Assembly (NCBI GenBank): GCA_013400975.1
Contig: WBMZ01012762.1
Coordinates: 62,001 to 126,000 of the forward strand
Length of the DNA: 64,000 nucleotides
Direction: 5' to 3'
From: Atrichornis clamosus
Lineage: Eukaryota > Chordata > Aves > Passeriformes > Menuridae
Shown piece by piece: positions 1 through 14,562 of this stretch; positions within the stretch are counted from its first letter, which is position 1; each line of letters starts with the position of its first letter. The notes under the pieces are model-generated. The model had not been told where the DNA came from. It worked only from the letters and a program-made list of their open reading frames with translations, and did no database searches. The position numbers were made by a program, and so were the translations under genes.

Positions 1-55
1 AAATCTGTTTCTGCTCCGGGTCGTGTTTGTCGTAGTCTGGTGGCACTTCGGATTT
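1..55 (-). CDS. CCNY: CCNY coding exon, start of cyclin box (cut by window edge)
   Basis: On the minus strand the exon opens at 55, after the acceptor cttccttag (AG at 57-56), and reads KSEVPPDYDKHDPEQKQI before the window ends. It begins in phase 0, directly continuing the HPLS end of exon 160-217. In cyclin Y this segment leads into the cyclin fold (IYRFVRTLF follows in the family), which contacts CDK14 or CDK16. Human CCNY, as I remember it, has Asn where this sequence has Asp in DKHDPEQ; everything else visible matches. 18 full codons plus 1 nt are present, and the remainder lies outside the window. Confidence 0.95.
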
Positions 56-159
56 CTAAGGAAGAAATACTTCCAAATAGGTGACTGAAACAAAACGAAG
101 CAGACAGAAAAAAAAAAAGACAGTTCACATGAAAGGGAAGGAGAAGCAGATGAACTTAC
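56..159 (-). other. CCNY: 104-bp intron of CCNY
   Basis: The donor is GTAAGTTCA (GT at 159-158) and the acceptor is CTTCCTTAG ending at 56. In the transcript orientation it contains a run of 11 T (plus-strand A run at 108-118), followed by a mixed pyrimidine-rich stretch. It is far shorter than the other introns of this gene in the window (3.3 kb to at least 39.9 kb). No repeat is seen inside it. Confidence 0.93.
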
Positions 160-217
160 CGAAAGGGGATGAAGGTTTTCATCAAAAATATCTAAGAGCA
201 TTCTTCCGTCTGTGTCC
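160..217 (-). CDS. CCNY: CCNY coding exon, residues RDTDGRMLLDIFDENLHPLS
   Basis: This is a 58-nt minus-strand exon. It starts at 217 after an AG at 219-218 (ttttttag context). Its first base completes the Arg codon begun by exon 4041-4076, and the next 19 codons read DTDGRMLLDIFDENLHPLS. It ends at 160 before the donor GTAAGT. The segment lies just ahead of the cyclin box in cyclin Y. Human CCNY has Pro in RDPDGR where this sequence has Thr (from memory). The exon runs from phase 1-nt-in to phase 0, so skipping it alone would shift the frame. Confidence 0.95.
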
Positions 218-3200
218 CTAAAAAGTATTAAAACCAAAGTACTGTCATTATCTGAACACAACAGCACACAAACCTCACAGACACAAGTGCACCATTAAAA
301 CTCCAACACTCCCCATGCTGTGGGGTGCTTACAAACACTGATGAAATGTGATTTTCAAACAGAAGTTGGACCTATTCTGCCATAAACCTCTCGTGTAATA
401 TGAAGTTCATATTACAAAGCATGCTAAAATATTCAGCTTTCAATGCCCAAGATACAAAACCTTTGTGCTCTTTATTGTGAGGCTTAGAAAGTGCTACCAC
501 AAATTTGTGATAAAATCAGCCCATATTACTCTCCTTTTTTTCATGGATTTCATGACTTCATCATGTCCACCCCAGCAATCTCTTAATCCTCCTTCTTTAT
601 TACCAACATCATGAATGCTTACAAATACGCAATGCTATTTTTACAATAATCTTTTAGTTAATACATACCTACTTCAATTTTAACTTATTTGGAAAACCCT
701 ATCATAATTTCTGAAAGCAAAAAGAAGCACAAACAAAAAGATTCAGACAAAATAATATTCCTATTCATTGGTTTTATTAGCTGTTTCTCTCTCTCAAATC
801 CCTGTAGCTCAATATTAGCACACAAGTGAATGCAACTTCACAAGCCTAACACCCAGGACGCAATATAAGATTTTAGCTGTGTGTAATTTTGTCAGGACCA
901 CTACCAAACCCAAAAGCAAGTGGTATAACTGTACCAGTTAGAACTAGCACTTTCTGGACAGATGTATTCATGTGACCTACTTATTACAATCCCATCTTTA
1001 TTTTTAGCATCCCTGGTACTCTGATCATACAGTTCTTAAGAAAGAAACCACTGAATATGTTTTCTTTCTTTATTTAGCAGCACGTGTCTCCCAGAGCATG
1101 CAAACCAGAAGTTTTACAGTAGATTCATGTCTGCAAAATGTATTTATTAGCAGCTAACATTTAAACCTCAACATCTGAAAGTGTCCTTTTTTTTGCTAAA
1201 ATGCAGGCTAACACTTAAAATAAACACCTTTTCTAATATAAAAAAAAGAAAAAAGGAGTACCTAAATTAAAACAAACAAACAAACAAAAATGGGACTGGG
1301 ATAATTACTAGAAAATTCCTATCAGCAAGGATTTTAGGCCAGACTCTTTTACCCCTACATAAAAAAGCCAGTATCTTAATGCAGAAGTAGTCTCCCCGGA
1401 ATCACTGATGTGCTACAGAAACTATGGCACTTCACAATGCAAAGAGAGAAATAAATAATTTCCTATTTTATTTCCTCAGGTTGTAGCTGCTATATGCTAT
1501 GAAAGCACATCTGATTGTCCCCAAAAATCTATGAAAAACCAATAAAATTGAGAGATTTTTGTCTTCACTACAACTCACATTCTACTCTTTCAAAAATGGA
1601 CTATTTACTGATTACCCAAGAATTCTTTATGGTTAGTTTGATGGGGTTTATTTTATTTTGTTTACTTTAGTAAATTCACCAATAGTAATGCCTTCCTTCA
1701 AAAAGAAGATGGGTATAGATTTTTATCACTTGTTGAATACCTAAGCACAACAAAAGATGCAGAAAAGTGATCACTATAACCATGATAGGAGACACTGGGA
1801 AAAAGAGGAATGATAACTAGAATGTTACAATCAAATGAAATGTGTGAAAGATATGAAGAAATATTATATTTCACGTACAGTTTCTCAAAAATATAAGATT
1901 GGCCAGAGTTTGAAATATTAGGAAGCAATTTTGTTTTAAGCCTTCTATGTAAGAGAAAAGGACCAACTAAATACTGTCTGAAAAGAATTCTTCTCTGGTA
2001 AAGCAGATGCTTGACTCATTTTCTGTCAAAATGAACCCTGAGTCGATCTAAGAGTTACAGTGGTTTCATACTCCCCATCCCCCATTATGAACCAAAATCT
2101 CCCACATATGTCAACAACTTCCTTTTCGCCTGTAACAGCAGGAAACAGAACATATGTTTTGCTCTTGCTGTTTCAGCAGCAAGCACAACTGAGTGCTGTT
2201 CTCACATTGTCCCTGCATTCCTAAGTCAGAGACAACTGAGGACTGAACAGGCGTTTCACCCCCCTCATTTCAGAGTCACTAACTGACACGTGTGAGCCTG
2301 GATCCACCATCACTGCCAGGACCCTCTGTCCCAAGTGTGGGCTCAGCACCTCCCCACTCCAGGCACATTCCAGGCACAGCAGCAGCAACCAGTTTCCTGA
2401 ATAAATCGCCTCTCCATTCAAAAAGTGAAAGGTCAGACAGCAACTTTCCCAAGAAGATAACATTTAGAACGCATTTGCTTTCAAGATGCTGACATGAGAC
2501 TCTTTATTTTATAGAGGTTTAGTCTTTCTGTCTACCAGTTGTAGGTCAAATTTGCATCAAGGCCTGAAAGACCACAAATAGACATAATTTACTGCAGACA
2601 GAAATCAGCATAAAGCAAGTTCGGTGTTCTCTCCCTCTGGATTGTTCCTTCTTACCTGTGAGCTCTTACTGAGGTTCCTCACCCTTTGTAGTTCCTAATG
2701 TGCCCCATTCTCCTGAGCCTTTTACTCAGATGGTATTATACTTAACAGAGCACTTAACTTATTTCCACAAAACTTCAGAGTCTGAGTATCTTTGAGATCT
2801 CTATCATTTAGTCAAGCATAGCAAAAATTGACTAGTTAACCAAACTAATCCAGGGACCATGGAGAAAAGTGGGAGAAAGGAACCACAGACAGATAAACAA
2901 GTAATCCAAGCATGACCACTCATGCCTCATTTCCTGGTAAATGAGATTAAAAGTTCAAGGGAAGATTTCACTCCAACTTTTGCTTTATATATTGCCATGT
3001 TTCAGACCTAGGCCCACTGTGTCTTGGAAAGTCTTCTAAGAGCTTTCAGTGGGAATCAAGCCCTAAGCCTTTCTGCCCTTGTGCACTTTTAGAAGTTTCT
3101 CTTGACATGTCAGCCTTATTTCAAGAAGTGTGATGGGTTCCAGTGACCTGAACCATGGTCCTGAATGACGTACCAGCTGAACTTTAAACTCATGAGTAAT

Positions 3201-4040
3201 TCCTTTTGTTCTAGTCAGAATTCTTACAGTCCAGAAGAAAAAACATCTAAGTGGCTTGTTAAATCAAGGTCTAAACCAAGTTCTCTGAAAAGGCCAATTG
3301 AAAAACCATGGACACAAAAGTCACCTGAAGTATTTACACAATCTCTCCTTAGAAATGTCAGGAAATACTATTTTAGGATACTGTGAGTATCATGAGGACA
3401 GGGAATTTAAGACACAAAAGAACAATTCAACATAAAGAAAGCTCATTTATGTGCCAAGTTACTTTTCAGAGAACTTTTTCTGTATTGAATTTCAATCAAC
3501 TTGAGTGAGCAGAGATCTAAAACATACTACACCAGAAGAGATAAGCCAGGACCTGCTCTGTTTCTGAGGCATCTTGAATTACATCTGTTCACAATGTCAC
3601 TCTTATTGTGTAATTCATGGGTTTTATTTCAAAATCCGTTAACTAACTGATCACTAATATGCACACTTAACTTTACAAAGGTACAGCTAAAAATGTAAAA
3701 CTGAAGGACACTATTCAGATTTTTCTTTGTGCAATTGCAACATATGCAACGATGCAGAAGTGCCCAATGCATATAAAACCAAACACTGAATTATCAAAGT
3801 TTTTCAATGCTCAGCTGCACTTCCATAATTTTATGGTACTTAATCCTCTAATATTAATTTTTCTATGTAAAATCAGATATATATAGAAAAGATGTATGTT
3901 TCGTATTTCTACCATGGCAATTAAGAAAACTACTACACAAAAACATTTCGGAAGAAATAAAGCATGGATTTTTAGGGTTTGGGTGGTTCATTTGTTTCAA
4001 TAAAAGGTAGTTTCAGTACAAGATTCCATTATTCACATAC
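218..4040 (-). other. CCNY: CCNY intron, 3823 bp, no recognisable element
   Basis: The donor GTATGTGAAT lies at 4040-4031 and the acceptor AG at 219-218. The sequence is AT-rich. It has a short (CAAA)n run at 1270-1287 and a somewhat GC-richer patch around 2220-2420. I recognise no repeat family and no coding exon. Short ORFs here, such as the one at 3165-3386 on the plus strand, have no protein-like features I recognise. Confidence 0.85.
1270..1287. repeat. (CAAA)n short tandem repeat
   Basis: Four to five AAAC/CAAA units occur in the intron next to the window's first exons. No other feature is associated with it. Confidence 0.7.
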
Positions 4041-4076
4041 CTGTTTTTGATGTGGTAATATATTGCAAGAGCTACA
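4041..4076 (-). CDS. CCNY: CCNY 36-nt microexon, residues CVALAIYYHIKNR
   Basis: The acceptor is tttctttacag, with AG at 4078-4077. The exon reads T GTA GCT CTT GCA ATA TAT TAC CAC ATC AAA AAC AG and ends at 4041 before the donor GTATGTG. Its first base completes the Cys codon from exon 7412-7512, and its last two bases plus the G of exon 217 make Arg. The residues VALAIYYHIKN are invariant cyclin Y sequence as I recall it. At 36 nt, with identical start and end phase, it is a microexon whose skipping would remove 12 residues without a frameshift. Confidence 0.95.
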
Positions 4077-7512
<3,436 letters not shown>

Positions 7513-10500
7513 CTATGAAAAACATGCAAAAGAACAATGGCAATTATGTTATACCAAAGCATTTTTCTGGGGAGATGTAAGAATTTAAAAAAGACAAATT
7601 TCTGTCTTTCACAATGGCGCACATTTTGAAGCCGTTCAGAAATAATTACCAGTGCAAAAGTCAGAAAAATCCTTGACTGAGACTTGCTAATGCTTTCAAG
7701 CACCAAACTCCCCTCCGTCCCTCCTTCCCCAAAACCATGCAAAGATTCTTCTGCAGGCTTACTCAAATATATACATACACTTGAAAGTAAAGATGAACAA
7801 GATCTATTTTTCTGTCCTCATTCCAAAAGAGTAAGTGGAAGAGTGAAAAGAAATCATGTTAGCAATGAAGATTGGTTTAGCAACAGATGTAAAACCATGC
7901 TTGGAGAAAAAAAAATTTAAACCCCTAAATAAAAAAAAGTTCCTAATAGTATGAAGTAGGGGAAAGAGGTCTTTACAGCAGAACTACTAAATTAATAGAG
8001 AGAACTCAGAAAAAATAAGTCGTCAGTAACAGATTGTTATCAGAAAGGAAAAAACTGATCAAAGGACAGAAGAGAAAGCATATAAGCAAATAATAAAAGA
8101 AACATCTCTTAATGGAGATTTTTCTGAACTACCATAGGAAAACATTGGAAAACTCAGTAAAAAAAATGGCATTTGACAACACTACTTATTTCTGAACATT
8201 TTTCAGGCTGAGAGGGCTTCTCCTTCAGCTGTTTAGAGTAGCCAGCACTCCACCAGTCTAAAGAGAACGTTTTCATTACATCATCTAATACCTAGCACAG
8301 TCATTAATCCTCTTTGATTTTATGCTTGCTTATTCCATCTACACTAGCAAATAACTTGAGCAAGAACCTGTGTGTCAGGGAAGTCAAGACCAGCCAAAAT
8401 ATACATTTAATTTACAACAGAATAGGTTTAAAATTCAGTTGGCACATCAACATGGAAATTTTAATTTGCCTTACAATTAATGTTGTTTCCAGTGTTTCAG
8501 TGGAGAGACCAATGTCAATACCATCAGTGGAATTCACAGGTATTTACCAGCTCTGAGCAACTGAGTATCCAGGATACAGTCCTGTGACTGCTACCTCAGT
8601 ACATCCTCCCCTGCCCAATTTCCAAAACAGATATCATTACAAGTGCCAGCACCCATCACCTCACTAATGTTCCATTTTCCATAGGCAGCAGACTTTTTAA
8701 CAGCACTCATTACACAGAGACAGACGCCTGGTAAAACCTACACACATCTAACTCATCTTTCTATATTTCCCAGCTACGAGTGAAAAAACATACAAAGTCT
8801 TCCGTTAATTGAAAAAAAACCCCCCATTATTATTTATAGCTGTCACAACTGCAGAAACATTATACTCAAATTATCCGAAACCTCATCAACAAATTCTATC
8901 AAGGTTCCTGCCTTGACCAATAAAATCATAGGCTGAACTGCTTTTCTTGGAAATGAAAATGTTTACTGGGAAAATGAAAAATACCCCTGTCCAAAAATCT
9001 TCCAGGACTTTGGAAAGGTACTTTGTAACTTTGGAAGCTGACAATCCATCTACCTTCCAAACTATTGTATGTTAAGCATGGCAACAATGAGAAAAATTAG
9101 AAGCACTGTAAATATTAATGCCATAACATTTATTATCTAGCATTGATGAACACAGAGAGAATTACTAGGGGACTGGTGATTTATAGCTCTTATTCTACCA
9201 CAGTTTATTTTAAATTTCTGGATCAGTTGGGTACCTTCCACAGGCACGATGAAGGCAAAGCAACTTAAAACCAGCAAAAATGGGACTCTCTAGTGGCTGG
9301 AAAAAAAAAAAGGGACATGTACAGATGTCTCAGCATTGTTATTAAAAAAAAAAAAACCACATGGGAAGTTTTCATGAAAACCTTGCAACTGTCAACATGT
9401 TTTAAAGCTTTGGATAAAATTTAAGATAAATGGACCGCATTCATTCAATGGAAGCACAAATAAAAAACAGAAAACAACTCTGTAGCAACACCACTATCAG
9501 ATTTAAATTTTCTTATGTAAACAGCGCTCTAACATTTGACACATGTCAGTAATTAGAGCCACACACCTTATTTCTGAAACTACCACAACACAGAACTCTT
9601 CTCAGATCTTTCAGCCCACATCACACTTCGTTAGGCTTGGAACTTTTCACACTTCAGGAAAATACGTGGTGTCTCATGCCTCACTTTCTGTTCACAACTT
9701 GTCAGAAAGGAGCACCTCTCCCAGTCAGAAGAATGGTGCCAAGTGTAAACCTCCTCCCTTGGGTAGATACACACACACACATCTGTGCCACTGAGTAACT
9801 GACCTGTACTCTCATGTCCACCTGCAGCCATATGGTGTGGCAGGTAACAGATTTTCTGCCTTGTCCAAATTGCTGGAGAACACCCTCAGTTTCACATTCT
9901 ATCTTGACTGAACTGGCACACATCTGAAGTCCTGCAGTTCAGTCAAACAGGTTTTTCTGAGCCTCCATAAAATGCTGCACAGAAACCTTCTCCTTTGCCA
10001 TCCTTGCAAAGGACAAAAGAGGTTGCTGGCATCACCTCAGTTTTCAGTACAGTCCTACACACAAACTCCCTTCTGTGCCCACTTCAGTGGGGTAAGTCCA
10101 TGGCCAAAATTGTACAGGAGCTTAATGCCTTTGCATTTCAAATCCATCACGGCTGACTACAAAAAATCTTCCATTTACACAAGTCAAAGAGGCTCTAACT
10201 GAGAAAAATCAAAAGGGCTGAGAAAGACTATAGAGCCTTTGAAGAAATTAGCCAAACCCTCTAACATTAATGAGATCCTTCTCAGGTTCTATCCCACCAT
10301 AAGGCTGACATGAGTTAAAGAAAGGACTGATACAGCCCCTTTTATAAATCTTCATATGCAAATATGAGCACAGGACACCTGTGGAGCCTTCACAATCTCT
10401 GCCATTACAAGTACTTACAAATTAGAAGCACCTCACTGATATGAACTGGGATTCATGTACATGATTTTTATGTACTTTGAGTTGCAGTAGTACTGTTTTT

Positions 10501-10859
10501 GTACCCAAGTTGAGATTCCAGAGATGTCATGCCTTTCAACTTCAGCAAGACTTACAACTTCATCTCACATAAAATTCCCAAAGGGCAAACCAAGGAAAAC
10601 ATGGCAGGTAAAAACTACTTGGAAAATTATGCTCTGGTTACTCAGGGATCATTTTCAAATTGAAAGATTGAAGTAAGGGACAAGCCACAGAGGTCTGGTC
10701 TACTCCACATAAAATATTAAGCAATAACTGATATTTTTTACTGAATTTGCAGCTGACATTAACTTGCAGAGGACATTTTTCTAAAAAAAGGGAAACATCA
10801 TACAGGATTTATAGTTACCATGTATGCAACAGGGTAGAGCACCTGTCCACTCCGCTCAG

Positions 10860-11365
10860 CCAGAATTCTATGTTCAATTTTGGACACTGTAGAGAGTTTT
10901 GTAAAAGAGTAATTTATTTTAGAGATTCAGGAGGACAGAGAAGGAACATCAATCAGAGATTTGAAAAACCTGATTTAGGAGGGAAAGTTGACAGACTGGA
11001 GAGGTTTTCTCCAGGAACAAAGCAACAATAATGGCCTTAAGTTACACTGAAGAAAGTTCCAAAGAAGAGAACCTTTTTCTCTGTGACCACTGTGAATGGG
11101 ATAAGAGCAGGCTTATATTAAACTACGGAAAATTAAGACTGAACATGAAAGTGTGAGAGCAAGCGATGGCAAAAAAACCCCAAGCCACCACCTTTCTCTA
11201 ATAGTAGGGGTAACTTAAATGACTTGAGCAGCAATAGAATCTCCATCACTGCAAGTTGTAAAGAGGTAAAACAAACATATGCCAGGAATAGCTTAGACAC
11301 GGGCTTCTGCCCCCAGACAGGAAGCCAGCCTGTACAGCCTCTTGAGATGAATTCTATGAATTTTC
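10860..11365 (+). repeat. Ancient, degraded CR1 LINE 3' region
   Basis: The sequence aligns by eye, with many substitutions and indels, to the end of old CR1 consensus. It has an opening like 'ttctatgttcaattttggac', then 'gaatgggataagagcaggctt' (the DRTRSNGL-type segment), 'gaatctccatcactg' (the ESPSLE segment) near 11240, and a terminal 'cctcttgagatgaattctatga' like the CCTCTTGAGGTCC...ATTCTATGA tail at about 11340-11362. It lies antisense to CCNY. Divergence is clearly higher than in the 31-51 kb copies, so it should predate most avian CR1 activity. Confidence 0.65.
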
Positions 11366-13404
11366 TATCATTTGACGATTTCTTTTGGTGGAGAGGATTT
11401 GTAGCTCTTTACTCCAGAAGCAGTTGCTATTTTTCTCATTTCAACCAAAGACACTCACTAAGAAACGCTGGCATTATAGGTTACAATGAATATGTAATAG
11501 GTGTTCTGTGGAATTTATTTTCTTAACAGGAAAAGATGTAGAACAGAAAACTCTGCTTTATAACTTGCTACGTTTTTGAATATGTTACAGAAAAAGCCCT
11601 GAGAGATCAAGATTCAATGTATTTCCATTAACACAGGTGTTTCTAGCTCTTAAAATTAACAGTTTTTTCCCCTTGCACAGCTAGAACTAAGCAAATATCA
11701 CTGCTTTGCTTTTCTTCCAGCTTCATCCTGACACTTTCTAATTTTCCAAATCCTGTGTGTTTTAAGATGTTTGAACAACAGGTTTTTACTTGAAACTTTC
11801 ATAAAAACATTTTATCAGAAAGAGAACGGCTTAGTTTGCCATCAAAGTCATACAAGCTCTGCAGAACTGCTTCTCTGTACTTGTTATGAAAGAAGTAACA
11901 ATAAATTCCTAACTAATTCACAGTGAGAATAAACAAAAGGGTGAACTACTTTCAGGAGGCACCACTCAGAAATTAAATCTAAATTTGTGGGGAAAGAGGA
12001 AATGTTACTATTTCTTTTGTTAAAATAGTCACTTTAGGAGGGTTTTGCACAGAAACCTCTAATGGTGCACTCTGCCCAAAACCCACACTCAGAACTGACC
12101 AGAAGGGCCAGCTCTGGTCTCTTTAGCAGCACTAGCGTGGCTCTCTGCCCTGATGCTCAGCAGGATTTGTTCGTTTGGGCACAACACTCCCCTAATGAAG
12201 CTATACAGCTTTTGTACCAGCGCTGGCCTGCAGCCAGTCAGCTTCCAGTTTGGCAGAGGAGCTTCAGCCTTTTTCCGTGTTCTTTTGCACTCATCCATCA
12301 GAAGATAATTTGGAGCCTCTGTACTAAATAATGATAGTACTGTCTCTTCTTCCCATGAACCAGGCGTAAGTTATTGCATGATTTTAAAAGGTACTGTTAA
12401 ATACTATTTCCCCCCATGGAAAAATTGAGGCTTGCTTGCACCCGTCTGTGGAGACATGCCCATTAGCTTCCAGGCAGTAGAGGCTGGCCAAGATGCTAAA
12501 AGGCAAAACTGGCATGTAAAAGTGCACATGAAGCCAAATTACAACAGCAAGCAAAAACACCAGGACTGCTTCTGACTTGGAAAAGGGAGGTTCCTATCTT
12601 GAGGATCTTCTGTTGCTTCAGAACATGCATGATTTAGTTCTGACAACATTTTTCACAGAAGAAACATGATTTTAGAGGTCAACGAAGTGCTTCCAAAATC
12701 AAGCAAGCCGTGCAACACAATTCTCTGCATGGCTCTGAGAAGCTCTGCACTGATTTTCATCTTGCATAATGTCAATACAGCAAAATTGCCTACATTTGGT
12801 GTGGATATATTCACCTGAACACAAGTAACAGGAAACTGTACCATTGTATGCTCATCAGCCTCTGCCAACAACTACCATTAAAAAAAAAAATCCAGTCCAA
12901 CCACTCTTAATACCCCTAGCACCTCATGATTCAACTTTGTCCTCAGTTGATCAGCTTCACCAATGTTTGATAATGTCCAAAACTAGTCTAGCTTAGACAA
13001 GATCTGTACCTGCAAGTTTTTGTTCTCAAAGCTTGTCCTTACTCATGTCAACTACAGAAGACTATGTCAGCAAACCACCAAGCTCCTGGGGGGCTCAGCA
13101 ACCACTGGTAAACTCTTCTGCAGCACATGCAGGCCCTATTTAATCACTGATAAAGCACCCTGCTTTACAAACCTGAAAGAGTAAATATTTCTTTGAACAC
13201 TAAAATCAGCTCAAAGGCTTCTATTTACAAAGCATGTAATTGCTAGTGTTGTGCAATTTGACCAGAGGGACTTTACTATGCTCCCAACAAAGCAAGTATC
13301 ACATAGCACCTTGTAAAAGAGCTCTCCTGCATGTTCTCCGTCTACCTCAAGAGTTTGATTTTTTTCCCCCCCTAAAAAAGTTTATCACTTCATATAAATT
13401 ATTG

Positions 13405-13670
13405 CCTTGAGGCTGACAGGAGAGGCAAAATTCTTCATCCTAGAGGACAGGAAAAGAAGCAAGGGGCTGAAAGACTTTAGAAAAATGCATTTCAAACAGT
13501 AAGTTTAGGTAAGCCATTAAAGAAAACCTGTTAATTTTAACTGACTAGATGCCTGGAAAAGAATTTTAAACTGCATCTGTTAGCAACAGCATCACTATGG
13601 GAAATCTGCTAAATGGACCAGGTGGCCTATAAAGGCTCTCTCTAGACCTGTTTTTTGTGATCTTGCAATG
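13405..13670 (+). repeat. Ancient, degraded CR1 LINE 3' end
   Basis: Recognisable blocks are 'gaggacaggaaaagaagcaa' near 13443 (GRTRSN-like segment), 'aagtttaggtaagccattaa' (the region normally encoding GRFRLDIRK), and a tail 'ctaaatggaccaggtggcctataaaggctc...agacctg' matching the DNA consensus GACTAGATGACCT..AAGGTCCCTTCCAG. The terminal octamer repeats are decayed. It is antisense to CCNY. This is an old copy identified by eye only. Confidence 0.6.
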
Positions 13671-14466
13671 GAGAGGAGCAAAGAACACATTAAGCAATCT
13701 CTAGGAGAACTTCAAGAGGACGTGAGAAACCTTTAATCTATCTTTCAGTTTACCTTGTTCTCCTCTTCGAGTAAGGAATGGCAATTAAAATATCTTAAGG
13801 AATTCGGACAGTGATTATAAGCCTTTACAATAGCCAGCCTCAGGCACTCCCCTTGAAAACAACATTTCACATTTTATGTTGTGCTTTGCTTTCATGGATT
13901 AAACTACTTTTCAGACTATGCTCCCATTTCAGCATGTATCTTATTTACTCATTAATCACTAGCTGAAAGTGTTTATCAGTCACATGTCCAGTACTTTTAT
14001 AACAGGGAAGCACAACAGTCTCTTTATTCAATCTGACAAGAAAATTGTGGGGTTACACAGAAGCAAGGGCCATACATCATTTCAAGCATGCAAAAAGGCT
14101 CAAAGAAACTGCTCCTGCCACACCATGTTCAGCAACAGACCCCTCTGTTCTCCCTGGGTCCCCAGTGCTGTGTCTGGGGAGAAGCTTCTCCTCATGTGAA
14201 TCACCACATGGTCACTTACAAGGACCAGGGTTGTGACATGACTGTTGCACAGGAACCTTCCCCCTGGATGCTGAAAAAAAGGTTTTCGTCTACACAGAGA
14301 TGTTAATTTTTCTACTTGGAATGATAAAAACAGTCTTAGTCTCCTGGAATTTGAACATCCAGTTGACAGGTAGCAGACAGTGGAAGTCATGTCCAGATAC
14401 CTAAAAAAGATAATGATGAAAGGATAGTGTTGCTACAAGGCTGGCAAAGGGTCTCTGGAATAAAAA

Positions 14467-14562
14467 ATATGCAAAAATGAGAAATTACTTCCTTTTATTT
14501 AATTTCACTTTTCCTACCCTTTATCTTCCTTCAGAAATATGCAAATATGCAAAAAATATGCC
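14467..14562. promoter_or_regulatory. Cluster of ATATGCAAA / octamer motifs (candidate only)
   Basis: ATATGCAAA occurs at 14467-14475, 14537-14545 and 14545-14553, and a truncated ATATGCC follows at 14556-14562. The 14539-14546 copy is a perfect POU-family octamer, ATGCAAAT. This could be a transcription-factor cluster or simply A/T-rich low complexity. Nothing else in the sequence shows regulatory function. Confidence 0.2.
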
